From Bacillota bacterium (GTDB lineage: Bacteria; Bacillota; Bacilli; Paenibacillales; UBA4045): 64,000 nt of DNA. The notes under the pieces are model-generated. The model had not been told where the DNA came from. It saw only the letters and a list, made by a program, of their open reading frames with translations, and did no database searches. Positions 7,655-15,581 of the stretch are shown here, one piece after another. Positions within the stretch are counted from its first letter, which is position 1. Each line of letters begins with the position of its first letter. A program made the translations under genes and the position numbers. The stretch lies in contig JAEZQY010000029.1 in the NCBI GenBank assembly GCA_023441055.1, positions 186,001 through 250,000 of the forward strand, given 5' to 3'.

Positions 7655-9154
7655 TCAGCTATAGACCAGCTCTCGCTTGCTAAGGCCGAGGGTCTCTGCT
7701 GTTGCGGTGCGGACCTCCTCCAGAAGCGCCGGCTCATTCATCAGCGATGCGCCGTAGGAAGGGATCATCGCTCTGATCTTAGGCTCCCACTCCGGCATCT
7801 GCTGCGGGAAGCAGCGGCTCATCACTTCCAGCATCACGTGGACGGCTGTGGATGCACCCGGGGATGCGCCGAGCAGCGCGGCAATCGAACCGTCTGAGGC
7901 GCTGATCACCTCTGTGCCGAATTGCAGCGTCCCCTTCCCTCCGGCCTCTGTATCCTTAATGACCTGCACACGCTGACCCGCAACGACTAGATCCCAATCC
8001 TCGCTCCTCGCGGTCGGAATAAATTCGCGCAGCTCTTCCATGCGCATCTCCTTAGACAGCATGACCTGCTCAATCAGATACTTCGTTAACGACATATTCT
8101 TAGCGCCGGCGGACAGCATCGTCACCAGATTATACGGCTTGACGGATGTCACCAGATCCAGATTGGAGCCGGACTTAAGGAACTTCGGCGAGAATCCGGC
8201 GAATGGTCCGAAGAGCAGCGCCTTCTTGTTATCGATAAATCGTGTATCCAGATGCGGAACCGACATCGGCGGCGCGCCGACCTTGGCCTTGCCATACACC
8301 TTGGCATGATGGCGATCGACGACCTCCGGATTATTGCACACCATGAAGATCCCGCTCACCGGGAATCCGCCGATATGCTTGCTCTCGGGTATGCCGGACT
8401 TCTGCAGCAGATGCAGACTGCCGCCACCGCCGCCGATGAACACAAACTTCGCGTTATGGCGCTCGATATAGCCGCTGTCATTGCGCACCTTCAGCTCCCA
8501 AGAGCCGTCACTGGCGCGTCTAAGATGCTCCACACTATGCTTGTACTTAATGTCGACCTGATGACGCTCCAGATGTTCGAACAGGATGCGGGTTAACGCG
8601 CCGAAATTGACATCGGTCCCTGAATCAATACGCGTCGCCGCAATCGGTTCGGACAAGTTGCGGTCCTGCATGATAAGCGGCATCCATTCCATCAGCTTGG
8701 CCGGATCCTCTGAGAATGCCATGCCTTCGAACAGCGGATTACCAGACATCGCCTCGAACCGCTTCCGGAGGAAGCTGATATCCCGCTCCCCCTGCACCAT
8801 ACTCATATGAGGCAGCGGCATAATGAACTCCTGCGGATTGCGGATCAGCTGGCTATTCACTAGATACGACCAGAACTGCATGGATTGCTGGAACTGCTCA
8901 TTAATCGCAATTGCCTTGCTAATATCCACAGTACCGTCCGGCTTCTCAGCCGTATAGTTCAGCTCGCATAGAGCGGCATGCCCCGTGCCAGCATTATTCC
9001 ACTCATTCGAGCTTTCTTCGCCTGCTTGTTCGAGCTTCTCGAACACCTTGATCTTCCACTCCGGCGCTAACTCCTTCAGAAGTGTCCCCAGGGTAGCGCT
9101 CATAATCCCTGCCCCAATTAAGATCACATCTGTCTCTGCTTCTCTGCTGCCCAT
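7655..9154 (-). CDS. mqo: Malate:quinone oxidoreductase
   Basis: FAD-dependent peripheral membrane enzyme that oxidises malate to oxaloacetate and passes electrons to the quinone pool, bypassing NAD-linked malate dehydrogenase. About 499 residues, the usual length. The FAD-binding loop is VILIGAGIMSATLGTLL near the N terminus; SSNEWNNAGTGHAALCELNYT, GGGGGSLHLLQKSGIPES and the C-terminal GASPGASTAVHVMLEVM are hallmark Mqo segments. I chose ATG 9154 because AAGGA lies 8 bases before it; the ATG at 9163 overlaps that SD. Monocistronic. Confidence 0.95.
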   Translation of the reverse strand: MGSREAETDVILIGAGIMSATLGTLLKELAPEWKIKVFEKLEQAGEESSNEWNNAGTGHAALCELNYTAEKPDGTVDISKAIAINEQFQQSMQFWSYLVNSQLIRNPQEFIMPLPHMSMVQGERDISFLRKRFEAMSGNPLFEGMAFSEDPAKLMEWMPLIMQDRNLSEPIAATRIDSGTDVNFGALTRILFEHLERHQVDIKYKHSVEHLRRASDGSWELKVRNDSGYIERHNAKFVFIGGGGGSLHLLQKSGIPESKHIGGFPVSGIFMVCNNPEVVDRHHAKVYGKAKVGAPPMSVPHLDTRFIDNKKALLFGPFAGFSPKFLKSGSNLDLVTSVKPYNLVTMLSAGAKNMSLTKYLIEQVMLSKEMRMEELREFIPTARSEDWDLVVAGQRVQVIKDTEAGGKGTLQFGTEVISASDGSIAALLGASPGASTAVHVMLEVMSRCFPQQMPEWEPKIRAMIPSYGASLMNEPALLEEVRTATAETLGLSKRELVYS

Positions 9155-9334
9155 GCCTACCATCCTTATGTCTAGATTCGATTGACTCTACCTGTCAAAA
9201 TATAACCCTATCATATCATATTATGACTATTAATAGATGAAAATCTCTATTATTCTGTGAGCCTGCTGTCACCTCCGCCCGCGCTCAGAATATGATACAT
9301 ATAGGCATTTATCTATGTGAAGGAGTGTTGCATC

Positions 9335-10432
9335 TTGACCAAGAACACCATGTCCCATTACTTCGCTCGCGGGAACACCGCATTGGGGGCACACTTTCTA
9401 TACGCATCAGCATTTCGGGATCTGGATCAGATCATTCGATTGATAGGTCCAGCAGGAACAGGGAAATCAACCACTATGCAAAATATAGCCTACACCCTAT
9501 CGGAAAGAGGGCTCCATGTACAAGGCTTCCACTCCCCCCTGCGTCCTAACGAGCTGGATGGCCTGATTGTGACCGAATGGAAGATCGGCATTATCGATGA
9601 TGCGGTCTGCCAAGGCATACCACGGGGAGATTCGACCCTAGTCACAACGATCGATTTCGGAGAGGCTGTAGATCAGACGCGCATCTCACCAGAGAATAGA
9701 GAAGCACTTGCTAGGTTAAACCGCGAGCTTGCTGAAGCCTATGCAGAAGCATACGCAACCTATCATACAGCATTGCGGATTCACGATGAATGGGAGAGCT
9801 ACTATATTCAGAATACCGATTTCGAGAAGGCCGACCAGCTTGCGCAGGATTGGATACAGGACCTATTCAGCGGGGATAGCAGAGGTGATGGTGAAGCTGG
9901 AGGCAGCCAGGGTCGACACTTGTTCTTCGGCGCGGCTACGCCAAGAGGCGCTTTCGATTATATTCAGCGTTTAACCGTGGGGTTACGAAGACGCATCTTC
10001 ATTAAGGGCAGACCGGGCTCGGGGAAATCCACTCTGCTGAAGAAGCTTGCCACTGCCGCCGAGTCGAGAGGGATCGACGTGCAGATCTTCCATTGCGGCT
10101 TCGATCCGAACAGCCTGGATATGCTGATCTTCCCCGATCTAAGCACGGCGATCTTCGACAGCACCTCCCCGCATGAATACTTCCCCGATCGGGAGGGCGA
10201 TGAGGTATTAGATATGTACGCGCTGATCATCAAGCCTGGTACGGACGAGGCATATGCTGCTGAATGCGATGCGATCCGAGCACGCTATTCCGCCAAGATG
10301 CGGGAGGGCGCCGCTCACCTGGCAACTGCAGAAGCAATCGACGCTCAGATCAAGTCCATCTACACAGCCGCCACTAACTTCGCTATTGTGGACCGCCTTC
10401 GGCTCGACTTGCAGACGGAGTTGCAGCTATAA
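9335..10432 (+). CDS. PRK06851-like protein with two P-loops
   Basis: 365-residue predicted ATPase with two Walker A motifs, GPAGTGKST near residue 40 and GRPGSGKST near residue 230, in two similar halves. Each P-loop is followed by an HSPLRPNELDGLIV or HCGFDPNSLDMLIF segment, so the protein is an internal duplication. This matches the Firmicute PRK06851 family, whose function is unknown; some members occur near sporulation or nucleotide genes. The best start is TTG 9335 with AAGGAG at 9320-9325; ATG 9350 is an alternative. A long-loop terminator follows at 10443. Confidence 0.75.
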   Translation: MTKNTMSHYFARGNTALGAHFLYASAFRDLDQIIRLIGPAGTGKSTTMQNIAYTLSERGLHVQGFHSPLRPNELDGLIVTEWKIGIIDDAVCQGIPRGDSTLVTTIDFGEAVDQTRISPENREALARLNRELAEAYAEAYATYHTALRIHDEWESYYIQNTDFEKADQLAQDWIQDLFSGDSRGDGEAGGSQGRHLFFGAATPRGAFDYIQRLTVGLRRRIFIKGRPGSGKSTLLKKLATAAESRGIDVQIFHCGFDPNSLDMLIFPDLSTAIFDSTSPHEYFPDREGDEVLDMYALIIKPGTDEAYAAECDAIRARYSAKMREGAAHLATAEAIDAQIKSIYTAATNFAIVDRLRLDLQTELQL

Positions 10433-10442
10433 CGCGCAACAA

Positions 10443-10484
10443 GGCTGCTCCGAAAGTGATTTCTAACTCACTTATTGAGCAGCC
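10443..10484 (+). terminator. Hairpin after the double-P-loop gene
   Basis: GGCTGCTC (10443-10450) pairs with GAGCAGCC (10477-10484); an inner GTGA/TCAC pair lies in the loop. There is no real T-run after it, so it may be a weak terminator. Confidence 0.55.
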
Positions 10485-10489
10485 TATTC

Positions 10490-10752
10490 ACTCTAATCCA
10501 CTACTTCTGTCCATTTAACACTGCCACGCCCGACTACCGACTAATCTGCTCCATCCACCTACTTTTCTCCATTTGACACGGCTACGTCTGACCAATCTGC
10601 TCCATCCACTTACTTCAGCCCATTTATCACGTCACGCCTGACTATTTACTCTCCCCCACCTACTTCTCTCCATTTAACACTGCTACGTCTGACTAATTCG
10701 CAACTTCTACCTACTTCTGCACATTTAACACTGCCACGCCCGTCTGCCTGAC
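10490..10752. repeat. Five degenerate tandem ~50-bp repeats
   Basis: No gene lies between 10433 and the MerR gene. Five units share the core CCA(C)CTACTT-TCCATTTAACAC followed by a G-CTACG-C-TGAC-like tail; copies start near 10492, 10545, 10600, 10645 and 10700. Unit length varies from about 48 to 60 and copies differ at many positions. There is no constant repeat with unique spacers, so this is not a CRISPR array. Confidence 0.7.
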
Positions 10753-10764
10753 CGACTTTTGCTC

Positions 10765-10897
10765 TAACGGACCTGGTAGGCCTTATTTAATAAATTTCAA
10801 GGGTATTTTCAGTTTAGCGGACTCCAGAGCCCTTATTCTATGGATTTTCGTCTCGATTGGGCTGATTCGGTACATATAGCGACGCCTGTGTCCGTTA
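10765..10897. repeat. 133-bp intergenic element, copy 1 (TAACGGAC...GTCCGTTA)
   Basis: The element begins TAACGGAC and ends GTCCGTTA, a perfect 8-bp terminal inverted repeat. A second direct box, TAGCGGAC, begins at offset 50 (10815). Both direct boxes are followed by a G/C-rich step and then CTTATT. A second element at 23712-23844 has the same total length and the same box offset. No coding potential. The 120 bases from 10898 to the MerR promoter hold nothing else I can name. Confidence 0.7.
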
Positions 10898-11018
10898 CAT
10901 GCTGAAGATGCCGGTTTTCCGCAAGATAACGTCTCTACAGTCCATTAAAGCGGGACAGGCCCCCATCAAATCTGGCCATCGCTGAATTATTATCAATCAG
11001 GTAGCATATTATAAACCG

Positions 11019-11058
11019 TTGCGTTATACTCTAAACTATCACGTTATAGTTTGGAGTG
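11019..11058 (+). promoter_or_regulatory. MerR-type promoter with inverted-repeat operator
   Basis: ACTCTAAACTAT (11028-11039) and ATAGTTTGGAGT (11046-11057) form a 12-bp inverted repeat with one mismatch and a 6-base centre. It lies between a TTGCGT -35-like hexamer (11019-11024) and a TATAGT -10 (11045-11050), a 20-bp spacer. Overlong spacers with a centred dyad are characteristic of MerR-family promoters, so autoregulation by the adjacent gene is likely. Confidence 0.6.
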
Positions 11059-11462
11059 AATCCAATGGGAATAATAAGCTAAGAATAAGTGAACTAGCCG
11101 ACCTGAGCGGCATGACGAAGCGCACCATAGATCATTACACCAATTTGGGACTGCTCGTGTTCGAGCGCTCTCCCTCGAATTACCGCTACTATGACAAGTC
11201 TATGGTAGAGCGGATACGCTGGATCGAGGAGCAGCAGGCACAGGGCAAGTCACTGAATGATATTCGGCTATCCCTGCCTGCCCAGTCACCGGCTGAAGAG
11301 GAAATCGACATCCAGGAAATTCGTCTGCAGATGAGGAAGCTTGAGCAGGATGTCACCAAGCTGATCGAGCAGATGGATGACAAGCAGAAGCAGCTCATGA
11401 AGAAGAAAATTTCGCCCGAGAGTGTCGCACTGATGCATTCCTTGTTATTACTATTACCCTAG
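11019..11462 (+). CDS. MerR family regulator (start uncertain)
   Basis: HTH-type regulator. The winged-helix domain starts at KLRISELADLSGMTKRTIDHY and runs for about 70 residues; a coiled coil (RLQMRKLEQDVTKLIEQMDDKQKQL) follows, the usual dimerisation helix. No cysteine-rich or drug-binding C-terminal domain is seen. The start is a problem: TTG 11019 lies inside the promoter/operator, and the well-placed ATG 11065 (GGAGTG seven bases before) is in another frame and hits a stop after five codons. A -1 shift at AATAATAAG would join that ATG to the domain. The gene overlaps the SD of the HlyC/CorC gene and probably regulates that operon. Confidence 0.78.
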   Translation: MRYTLNYHVIVWSESNGNNKLRISELADLSGMTKRTIDHYTNLGLLVFERSPSNYRYYDKSMVERIRWIEEQQAQGKSLNDIRLSLPAQSPAEEEIDIQEIRLQMRKLEQDVTKLIEQMDDKQKQLMKKKISPESVALMHSLLLLLP

Positions 11463-11505
11463 GAGGTGACGTTCTACCTCGCTGCGCGAGTAGAACACAT
11501 TTTTG
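11461..11505 (+). promoter_or_regulatory. SD-hairpin-TTG initiation region
   Basis: A perfect SD, AGGAGGTGA (11461-11469), is 33 bases from the TTG start at 11503. Between them lies a hairpin: GTTCTA (11471-11476) pairs with TAGAAC (11491-11496) and CTCG (11478-11481) with CGAG (11487-11490), leaving one bulged C. Removing the hairpin leaves a 7-base gap, ideal spacing. Alternatively GAGGT of the SD can pair with ACCTC (11476-11480), hiding the SD. An in-frame stop at 11491-11493 excludes earlier starts. Confidence 0.7.
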
Positions 11506-12822
11506 ACCATCGTCAATTTATCCATCTTCACGATTTTAATTATTCTTACTGGCTTCTTCGTAGCCACGGAGTTCGCGATTGTTAAGGTACGTCAATCCCG
11601 TATTGATCAGCTCATCGCAGAGGGCAAGAAGAGCGCGCTCGCTGCCAAGCAGGTCACGACGCATCTGGATGAATACTTATCCGCATGCCAATTGGGCATT
11701 ACGGTAACCGCGCTTGGCATCGGCATGGTCGGGGAATCGACCTTCGAGTTCATCCTGCATCCCCTATTCACGATGATTGGCATCCCGACCGCCTATATTC
11801 ACTTCTTCACCATCGGCGGCGCGTTCGCGATCGCAACCTTCCTGCATGTCGTCGTCGGCGAGCTTGCACCGAAGACGGTCGCCATTCAGAAGGCTGAGCG
11901 GGTAACGCTGCTCTTCTCCAAGCCGATCATGCTCTTCTATAAGATTCTGTATCCATTCATCTGGTTCTTGAATGGCTCTGCGCGCCTGTTGCTCAAGCTG
12001 TTCGGCATGAAGCCAGTAGCGGAGCATGAGCTGTCACATACGGAGGAGGAGCTGCGACTGCTGTTATCCGAGAGCTACAGATCGGGCGAGATCAATAAGA
12101 ATGAATTGAAGTATGTGAATAATGTATTCGAATTTGATGAGACGATCGCGCGCGAAATCATGGTGCCGCGAATCGATATTGTCGGCTTCGATCGCAATGC
12201 GACGCTGAATGAAGTGATCACGCTGATCTCCGAGCAGCGCTACACTCGCTACCCTATCTATGAGGGCGACCGTGATACCATCATTGGCTTCCTGAATATT
12301 AAGGAGTTTCTGACACAGGGCATCAGCAGACGCATCACAGAAGAGACATTCAGCCTGAACGACTTCATCAATCCGGTTATCCAGGCGATCGAGACGACAC
12401 CGATTCATAACCTGCTTCAGAAGATGCAGCGGGAACGCACGCATATGGCCATTCTAATCGATGAGTATGGCGGAACGAGCGGCCTGGTGACGGTCGAGGA
12501 CATTCTCGAGGAGCTCGTCGGTGAAATTCGTGACGAGTTCGATGGGGATGAGGTGCCCGACATCCGCAAGCTGGCGGAGGATCATTACATCATTCATTCC
12601 ACTGTCCTGCTGGAGGATGTCGGGAAATTGCTGGATATCGAATTGGAAAATAGTGATATCGATACGATCGGTGGCTGGTATCTGTCGCAAGGCGTGGATT
12701 CCGATCTAGTGGAATCGATTGCTGAGCAAGGCTACTTATTCCGCGCCAAGGAAACACACGGTCCTCAAATTCGATTTATCGAAGTAATGAAGGGTGAACC
12801 TGTCGCTGGAGCAGACTATTGA
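11503..12822 (+). CDS. HlyC/CorC (CNNM-type) CBS-domain membrane protein
   Basis: 439-residue member of the UPF0053 family, linked to Mg2+/Co2+ transport or homeostasis. Domains: DUF21 membrane region (about 1-190, with four hydrophobic stretches and the conserved CQLGITVTALGIGMVGE and VVGELAPKTVAI), a CBS pair (about 205-330, ending HMAILIDEYGGTSGLVTVEDILEELVGEI), and a CorC_HlyC domain (about 350-430). The start is TTG 11503, forced by the upstream in-frame stop. It directly follows the MerR gene. Its 3' end overlaps the convergent GH16 gene by 7 bases. Confidence 0.9.
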   Translation: MTIVNLSIFTILIILTGFFVATEFAIVKVRQSRIDQLIAEGKKSALAAKQVTTHLDEYLSACQLGITVTALGIGMVGESTFEFILHPLFTMIGIPTAYIHFFTIGGAFAIATFLHVVVGELAPKTVAIQKAERVTLLFSKPIMLFYKILYPFIWFLNGSARLLLKLFGMKPVAEHELSHTEEELRLLLSESYRSGEINKNELKYVNNVFEFDETIAREIMVPRIDIVGFDRNATLNEVITLISEQRYTRYPIYEGDRDTIIGFLNIKEFLTQGISRRITEETFSLNDFINPVIQAIETTPIHNLLQKMQRERTHMAILIDEYGGTSGLVTVEDILEELVGEIRDEFDGDEVPDIRKLAEDHYIIHSTVLLEDVGKLLDIELENSDIDTIGGWYLSQGVDSDLVESIAEQGYLFRAKETHGPQIRFIEVMKGEPVAGADY

Positions 12823-13559
12823 TATAACCAGATGCCGGATACGGTCATCACCGCAGGCAATGCGGTGTCGTCCACCGGCACATCGTCATACCAGCCGCCA
12901 ACAGCGAGGTTGAGCACCAGGTAGAACGGCTGGTCGAAGGGCATGACACCCGGCTGCAGAAGACGCTCCGCGTAGCAATGTCCATCGACCAGCCATCGGA
13001 TGCGGCCGGCCTCCCATTCCAGCGCGTACTCATGGAACTGACTAATGTCGCTGTTATCGAATTGGTAGGAGAATTCATCGGTCACCTTACGCTCCCAATT
13101 CTGCCCGTAATGAAGCGTGCCTGACACCTGTCGGGGCAGTCTGCCTCTGGCCTCCATAATATCGATCTCGCCGGAGGCGGGCCATGGACCGTAAGTTTGA
13201 TGCTGCGGCATGAGCCAGATTGCAGGCCACAACCCCTGTCCTACGGGCAGCTTGGCCCGTGTGATCAGCTTGCCATAGCAGAAGGAGAACTGATCCATCG
13301 TATCCAATCTCGCCGAGGTGTAAGCCAGTCGCCTGCCGCCGGTTTCCGTATCTGCACGGCGTGCGCATAGGTTTAACCCGTTCTCATTGATGTACAAATT
13401 GTCCGCATGCCCCATATAGAACTGCTGCTCGCCATTGCCCCAGCCAGGGCAGATTGGCTTACCCTCCGCATCCAGCAAGTCATTGCCGATGCGAATATTC
13501 CACTTGCTTAAATCAGCGTCCCCTCTCGTGAAATCCTGCTCCCATGTCAGTGTGTTCAT
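12816..13559 (-). CDS. Glycoside hydrolase family 16 (beta-glucanase-like)
   Basis: 247-residue endo-beta-glucanase/laminarinase-type enzyme. The GH16 catalytic motif ExDxxE is intact in GEIDIMEARGR, and WPAIWLMP, YALEWEAGRIRWLVDG and FYLVLNLAVGGWYDD are typical strands. I start at ATG 13559, with AAGGAG 10 bases upstream; the frame is open upstream to 13799 but that extension is not signal-peptide-like. With this start there is no export signal, so it may hydrolyse imported oligosaccharides. It is divergent from the sugar ABC/two-component locus at 13708-20733, which suggests a beta-glucan system. Confidence 0.88.
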   Translation of the reverse strand: MNTLTWEQDFTRGDADLSKWNIRIGNDLLDAEGKPICPGWGNGEQQFYMGHADNLYINENGLNLCARRADTETGGRRLAYTSARLDTMDQFSFCYGKLITRAKLPVGQGLWPAIWLMPQHQTYGPWPASGEIDIMEARGRLPRQVSGTLHYGQNWERKVTDEFSYQFDNSDISQFHEYALEWEAGRIRWLVDGHCYAERLLQPGVMPFDQPFYLVLNLAVGGWYDDVPVDDTALPAVMTVSGIWLYQ

Positions 13560-13707
13560 CTCCTGTACACTCCTTCCGTTTAACCCCAGCATACTAATTC
13601 TCAGTGCCTGGTCAACGAAATCTATAATATTGGGATAGGGTCCATAATCATGGCCTTTTTTTCCTATGCCCGTTTCTTTACGATGAGAGAGGAAAGGGGC
13701 GCAACGC

Positions 13708-14628
13708 ATGATATCGCATAAAACCGGGCAATTCCTGTCGTTCCTCAGACAATGGCAATTACAGAGCATGGTCATACCGGGCATTATCTGGATGTTCATC
13801 TTCTGCTATATCCCGATGTTCTGGCTGATTATCGCATTTATGGATTACAGCGTCGCTAGACCAATGCTGGAATCGCCATTCGTTGGATTCAAGCACTTCC
13901 AAGATTTCATGACCGATGATCGCTTCTGGCGATCGATTCGCAACACGCTGGGCATGAGCTCGATCAAGCTGGTGCTGGGCTTTCCGATTCCGATCCTATT
14001 CGCCTTATTATTGAATGAGATACGGAGCCTACGCTTCAAGCGCACCGTCCAGACGATCTCCTATCTACCTCACTTCATCGCCTGGACCATCTTCGGCGGC
14101 ATTACGCTCAATTGGCTCGGCGAAGGCGGTGTGGTCAATCAGATTATGATGACGCTCGGGGTTCAGGAGCGCGAGATTCTGTATAACAGCGATCCGAAGT
14201 ACTTCTGGTGGATCACCTACTTCTCGGACACGCTCAAGGAAACTGGCTGGAGCGCGATCATCTATATTGCCGCGATAGCTGGCATCGACCCGGCGCTGTA
14301 CGAAGCGGCCGAGCTCGATGGCGCGAACCGCTGGCAGCGCATGTGGCATATTACCGTTCAGAGCATACGGCCGACGATCGCCATCCTGTTCATACTTGCA
14401 GTCAGCGGAATACTCGGCAGCAACTTCGACCAGATCTTCATGCTGAAGAACAATATGAACATGAGGATGGCGGAGAGCTTGGACTTGTATATCTACAATA
14501 TGGGGCTGGTGTCCGGTCGACATTCCTTCTCCACGGCTGTGCTGTTCGTTCGCTCGTTTGTAGCGCTAGGTCTGTTGTTCCTAGCAAACTTCACATCCAA
14601 GAGACTCACTGGCGATAGTATCTTCTAG
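13708..14628 (+). CDS. Carbohydrate ABC transporter permease (LplB-like)
   Basis: 306-residue inner-membrane permease of the CUT1 class with six hydrophobic segments. The EAA loop that contacts the ATPase reads EAAELDGANRWQRMWHITV around residue 200. It is first of a permease-permease-binding protein cluster; no ATPase gene accompanies it, which in this lineage usually means a shared MsmX-type ATPase encoded elsewhere. An SD, GAAAGGGG, precedes ATG 13708. The substrate is probably a beta-gluco-oligosaccharide by association with GH16 (inference). Confidence 0.92.
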   Translation: MISHKTGQFLSFLRQWQLQSMVIPGIIWMFIFCYIPMFWLIIAFMDYSVARPMLESPFVGFKHFQDFMTDDRFWRSIRNTLGMSSIKLVLGFPIPILFALLLNEIRSLRFKRTVQTISYLPHFIAWTIFGGITLNWLGEGGVVNQIMMTLGVQEREILYNSDPKYFWWITYFSDTLKETGWSAIIYIAAIAGIDPALYEAAELDGANRWQRMWHITVQSIRPTIAILFILAVSGILGSNFDQIFMLKNNMNMRMAESLDLYIYNMGLVSGRHSFSTAVLFVRSFVALGLLFLANFTSKRLTGDSIF

Positions 14629-14658
14629 TTCAATGTAATCCTATAGAGGGGGCTGACC

Positions 14659-15543
14659 ATGAATAGACGCAGAAGACTCCGTCGCATCGGCTTGTTCGAT
14701 GTCGGCAATACGCTAATGATGCTGTCTGTCTGCTTCATTACCCTGTATCCGATGTGGTTCGTGCTCGTGAATTCATTTAACGCGCCGGAGCAAGCCCTGC
14801 TCGGCACGGTGAACTGGTTTCCGAAGGCGCTTTCGTTAGCCAGCTATGAGGTGGTGTTCAACGACAAGACACTGATGAACGGCTTCTACATCACCACACT
14901 GCGTACAGTCATCGGAACAACGGTGCATGTATTATTCACGGCAATTGTCGCTTACGGCATGAGCAAGACCCAATTGATTGGGCGCAAGTTCTACCTCAAG
15001 TTCGCCTTGATTACGATGCTGTTCTCAGGCGGATTGATCCCGACGTTCCTCCTGATGACGAAGCTGGGGCTGTACGACAATTTCTGGGTGTTCATTCTGC
15101 CCGCCATGTACACGTTCTTCAATATGGTCATCTTCATGAGCTTCTTCCGTACAATCCCAGACAGCTTGGAGGAATCCGCCAAGGTGGATGGCGCTTCCGA
15201 TTACGGGGTGCTGTTCCGAATCGTATTCCCCAACAGTATGGCTGTGCTTGCTACGATTGCTCTATTTTCCGCTGTGTATCATTGGAATGATTATTATCAG
15301 GGTGTGATCTACATCCGCACGCAAGAACTGCTGCCGATGCAGACGATGCTGTACAAGATCATAGCTGAGAACTCCATGTCCTTCATGCAGCAGCAGGCCA
15401 TGGCGCAATTCGGCGCACGGCTGCCCGGCAACTCCATCAAATTCGCGTCTATGATGGTGGCCACCTTGCCCATTCTCGTGTTCTACCCCTTTATTCAGCG
15501 CTATCTGGTCAAAGGCGTCATGATCGGCGCGATTAAAGGGTAA
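14659..15543 (+). CDS. Carbohydrate ABC transporter permease (YtcP/LplC-like)
   Basis: 294-residue partner permease, 30 bases after the first. Six hydrophobic segments; the EAA-type loop is EESAKVDGASDYGVLFRIVFPNS near residue 175, and the C terminus FIQRYLVKGVMIGAIKG is diagnostic of this CUT1 subfamily. GAGGGGG lies just before ATG 14659. It forms the heterodimeric membrane channel with the preceding product. Confidence 0.93.
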   Translation: MNRRRRLRRIGLFDVGNTLMMLSVCFITLYPMWFVLVNSFNAPEQALLGTVNWFPKALSLASYEVVFNDKTLMNGFYITTLRTVIGTTVHVLFTAIVAYGMSKTQLIGRKFYLKFALITMLFSGGLIPTFLLMTKLGLYDNFWVFILPAMYTFFNMVIFMSFFRTIPDSLEESAKVDGASDYGVLFRIVFPNSMAVLATIALFSAVYHWNDYYQGVIYIRTQELLPMQTMLYKIIAENSMSFMQQQAMAQFGARLPGNSIKFASMMVATLPILVFYPFIQRYLVKGVMIGAIKG

Positions 15544-15581
15544 TCACTATAGAAATATATAAAGAAGGGATGTTGTTAATC

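Noticed and set aside
10490..10752. CRISPR array
   Set aside because: Units are degenerate throughout, with no constant repeat, no unique spacers and no cas genes.
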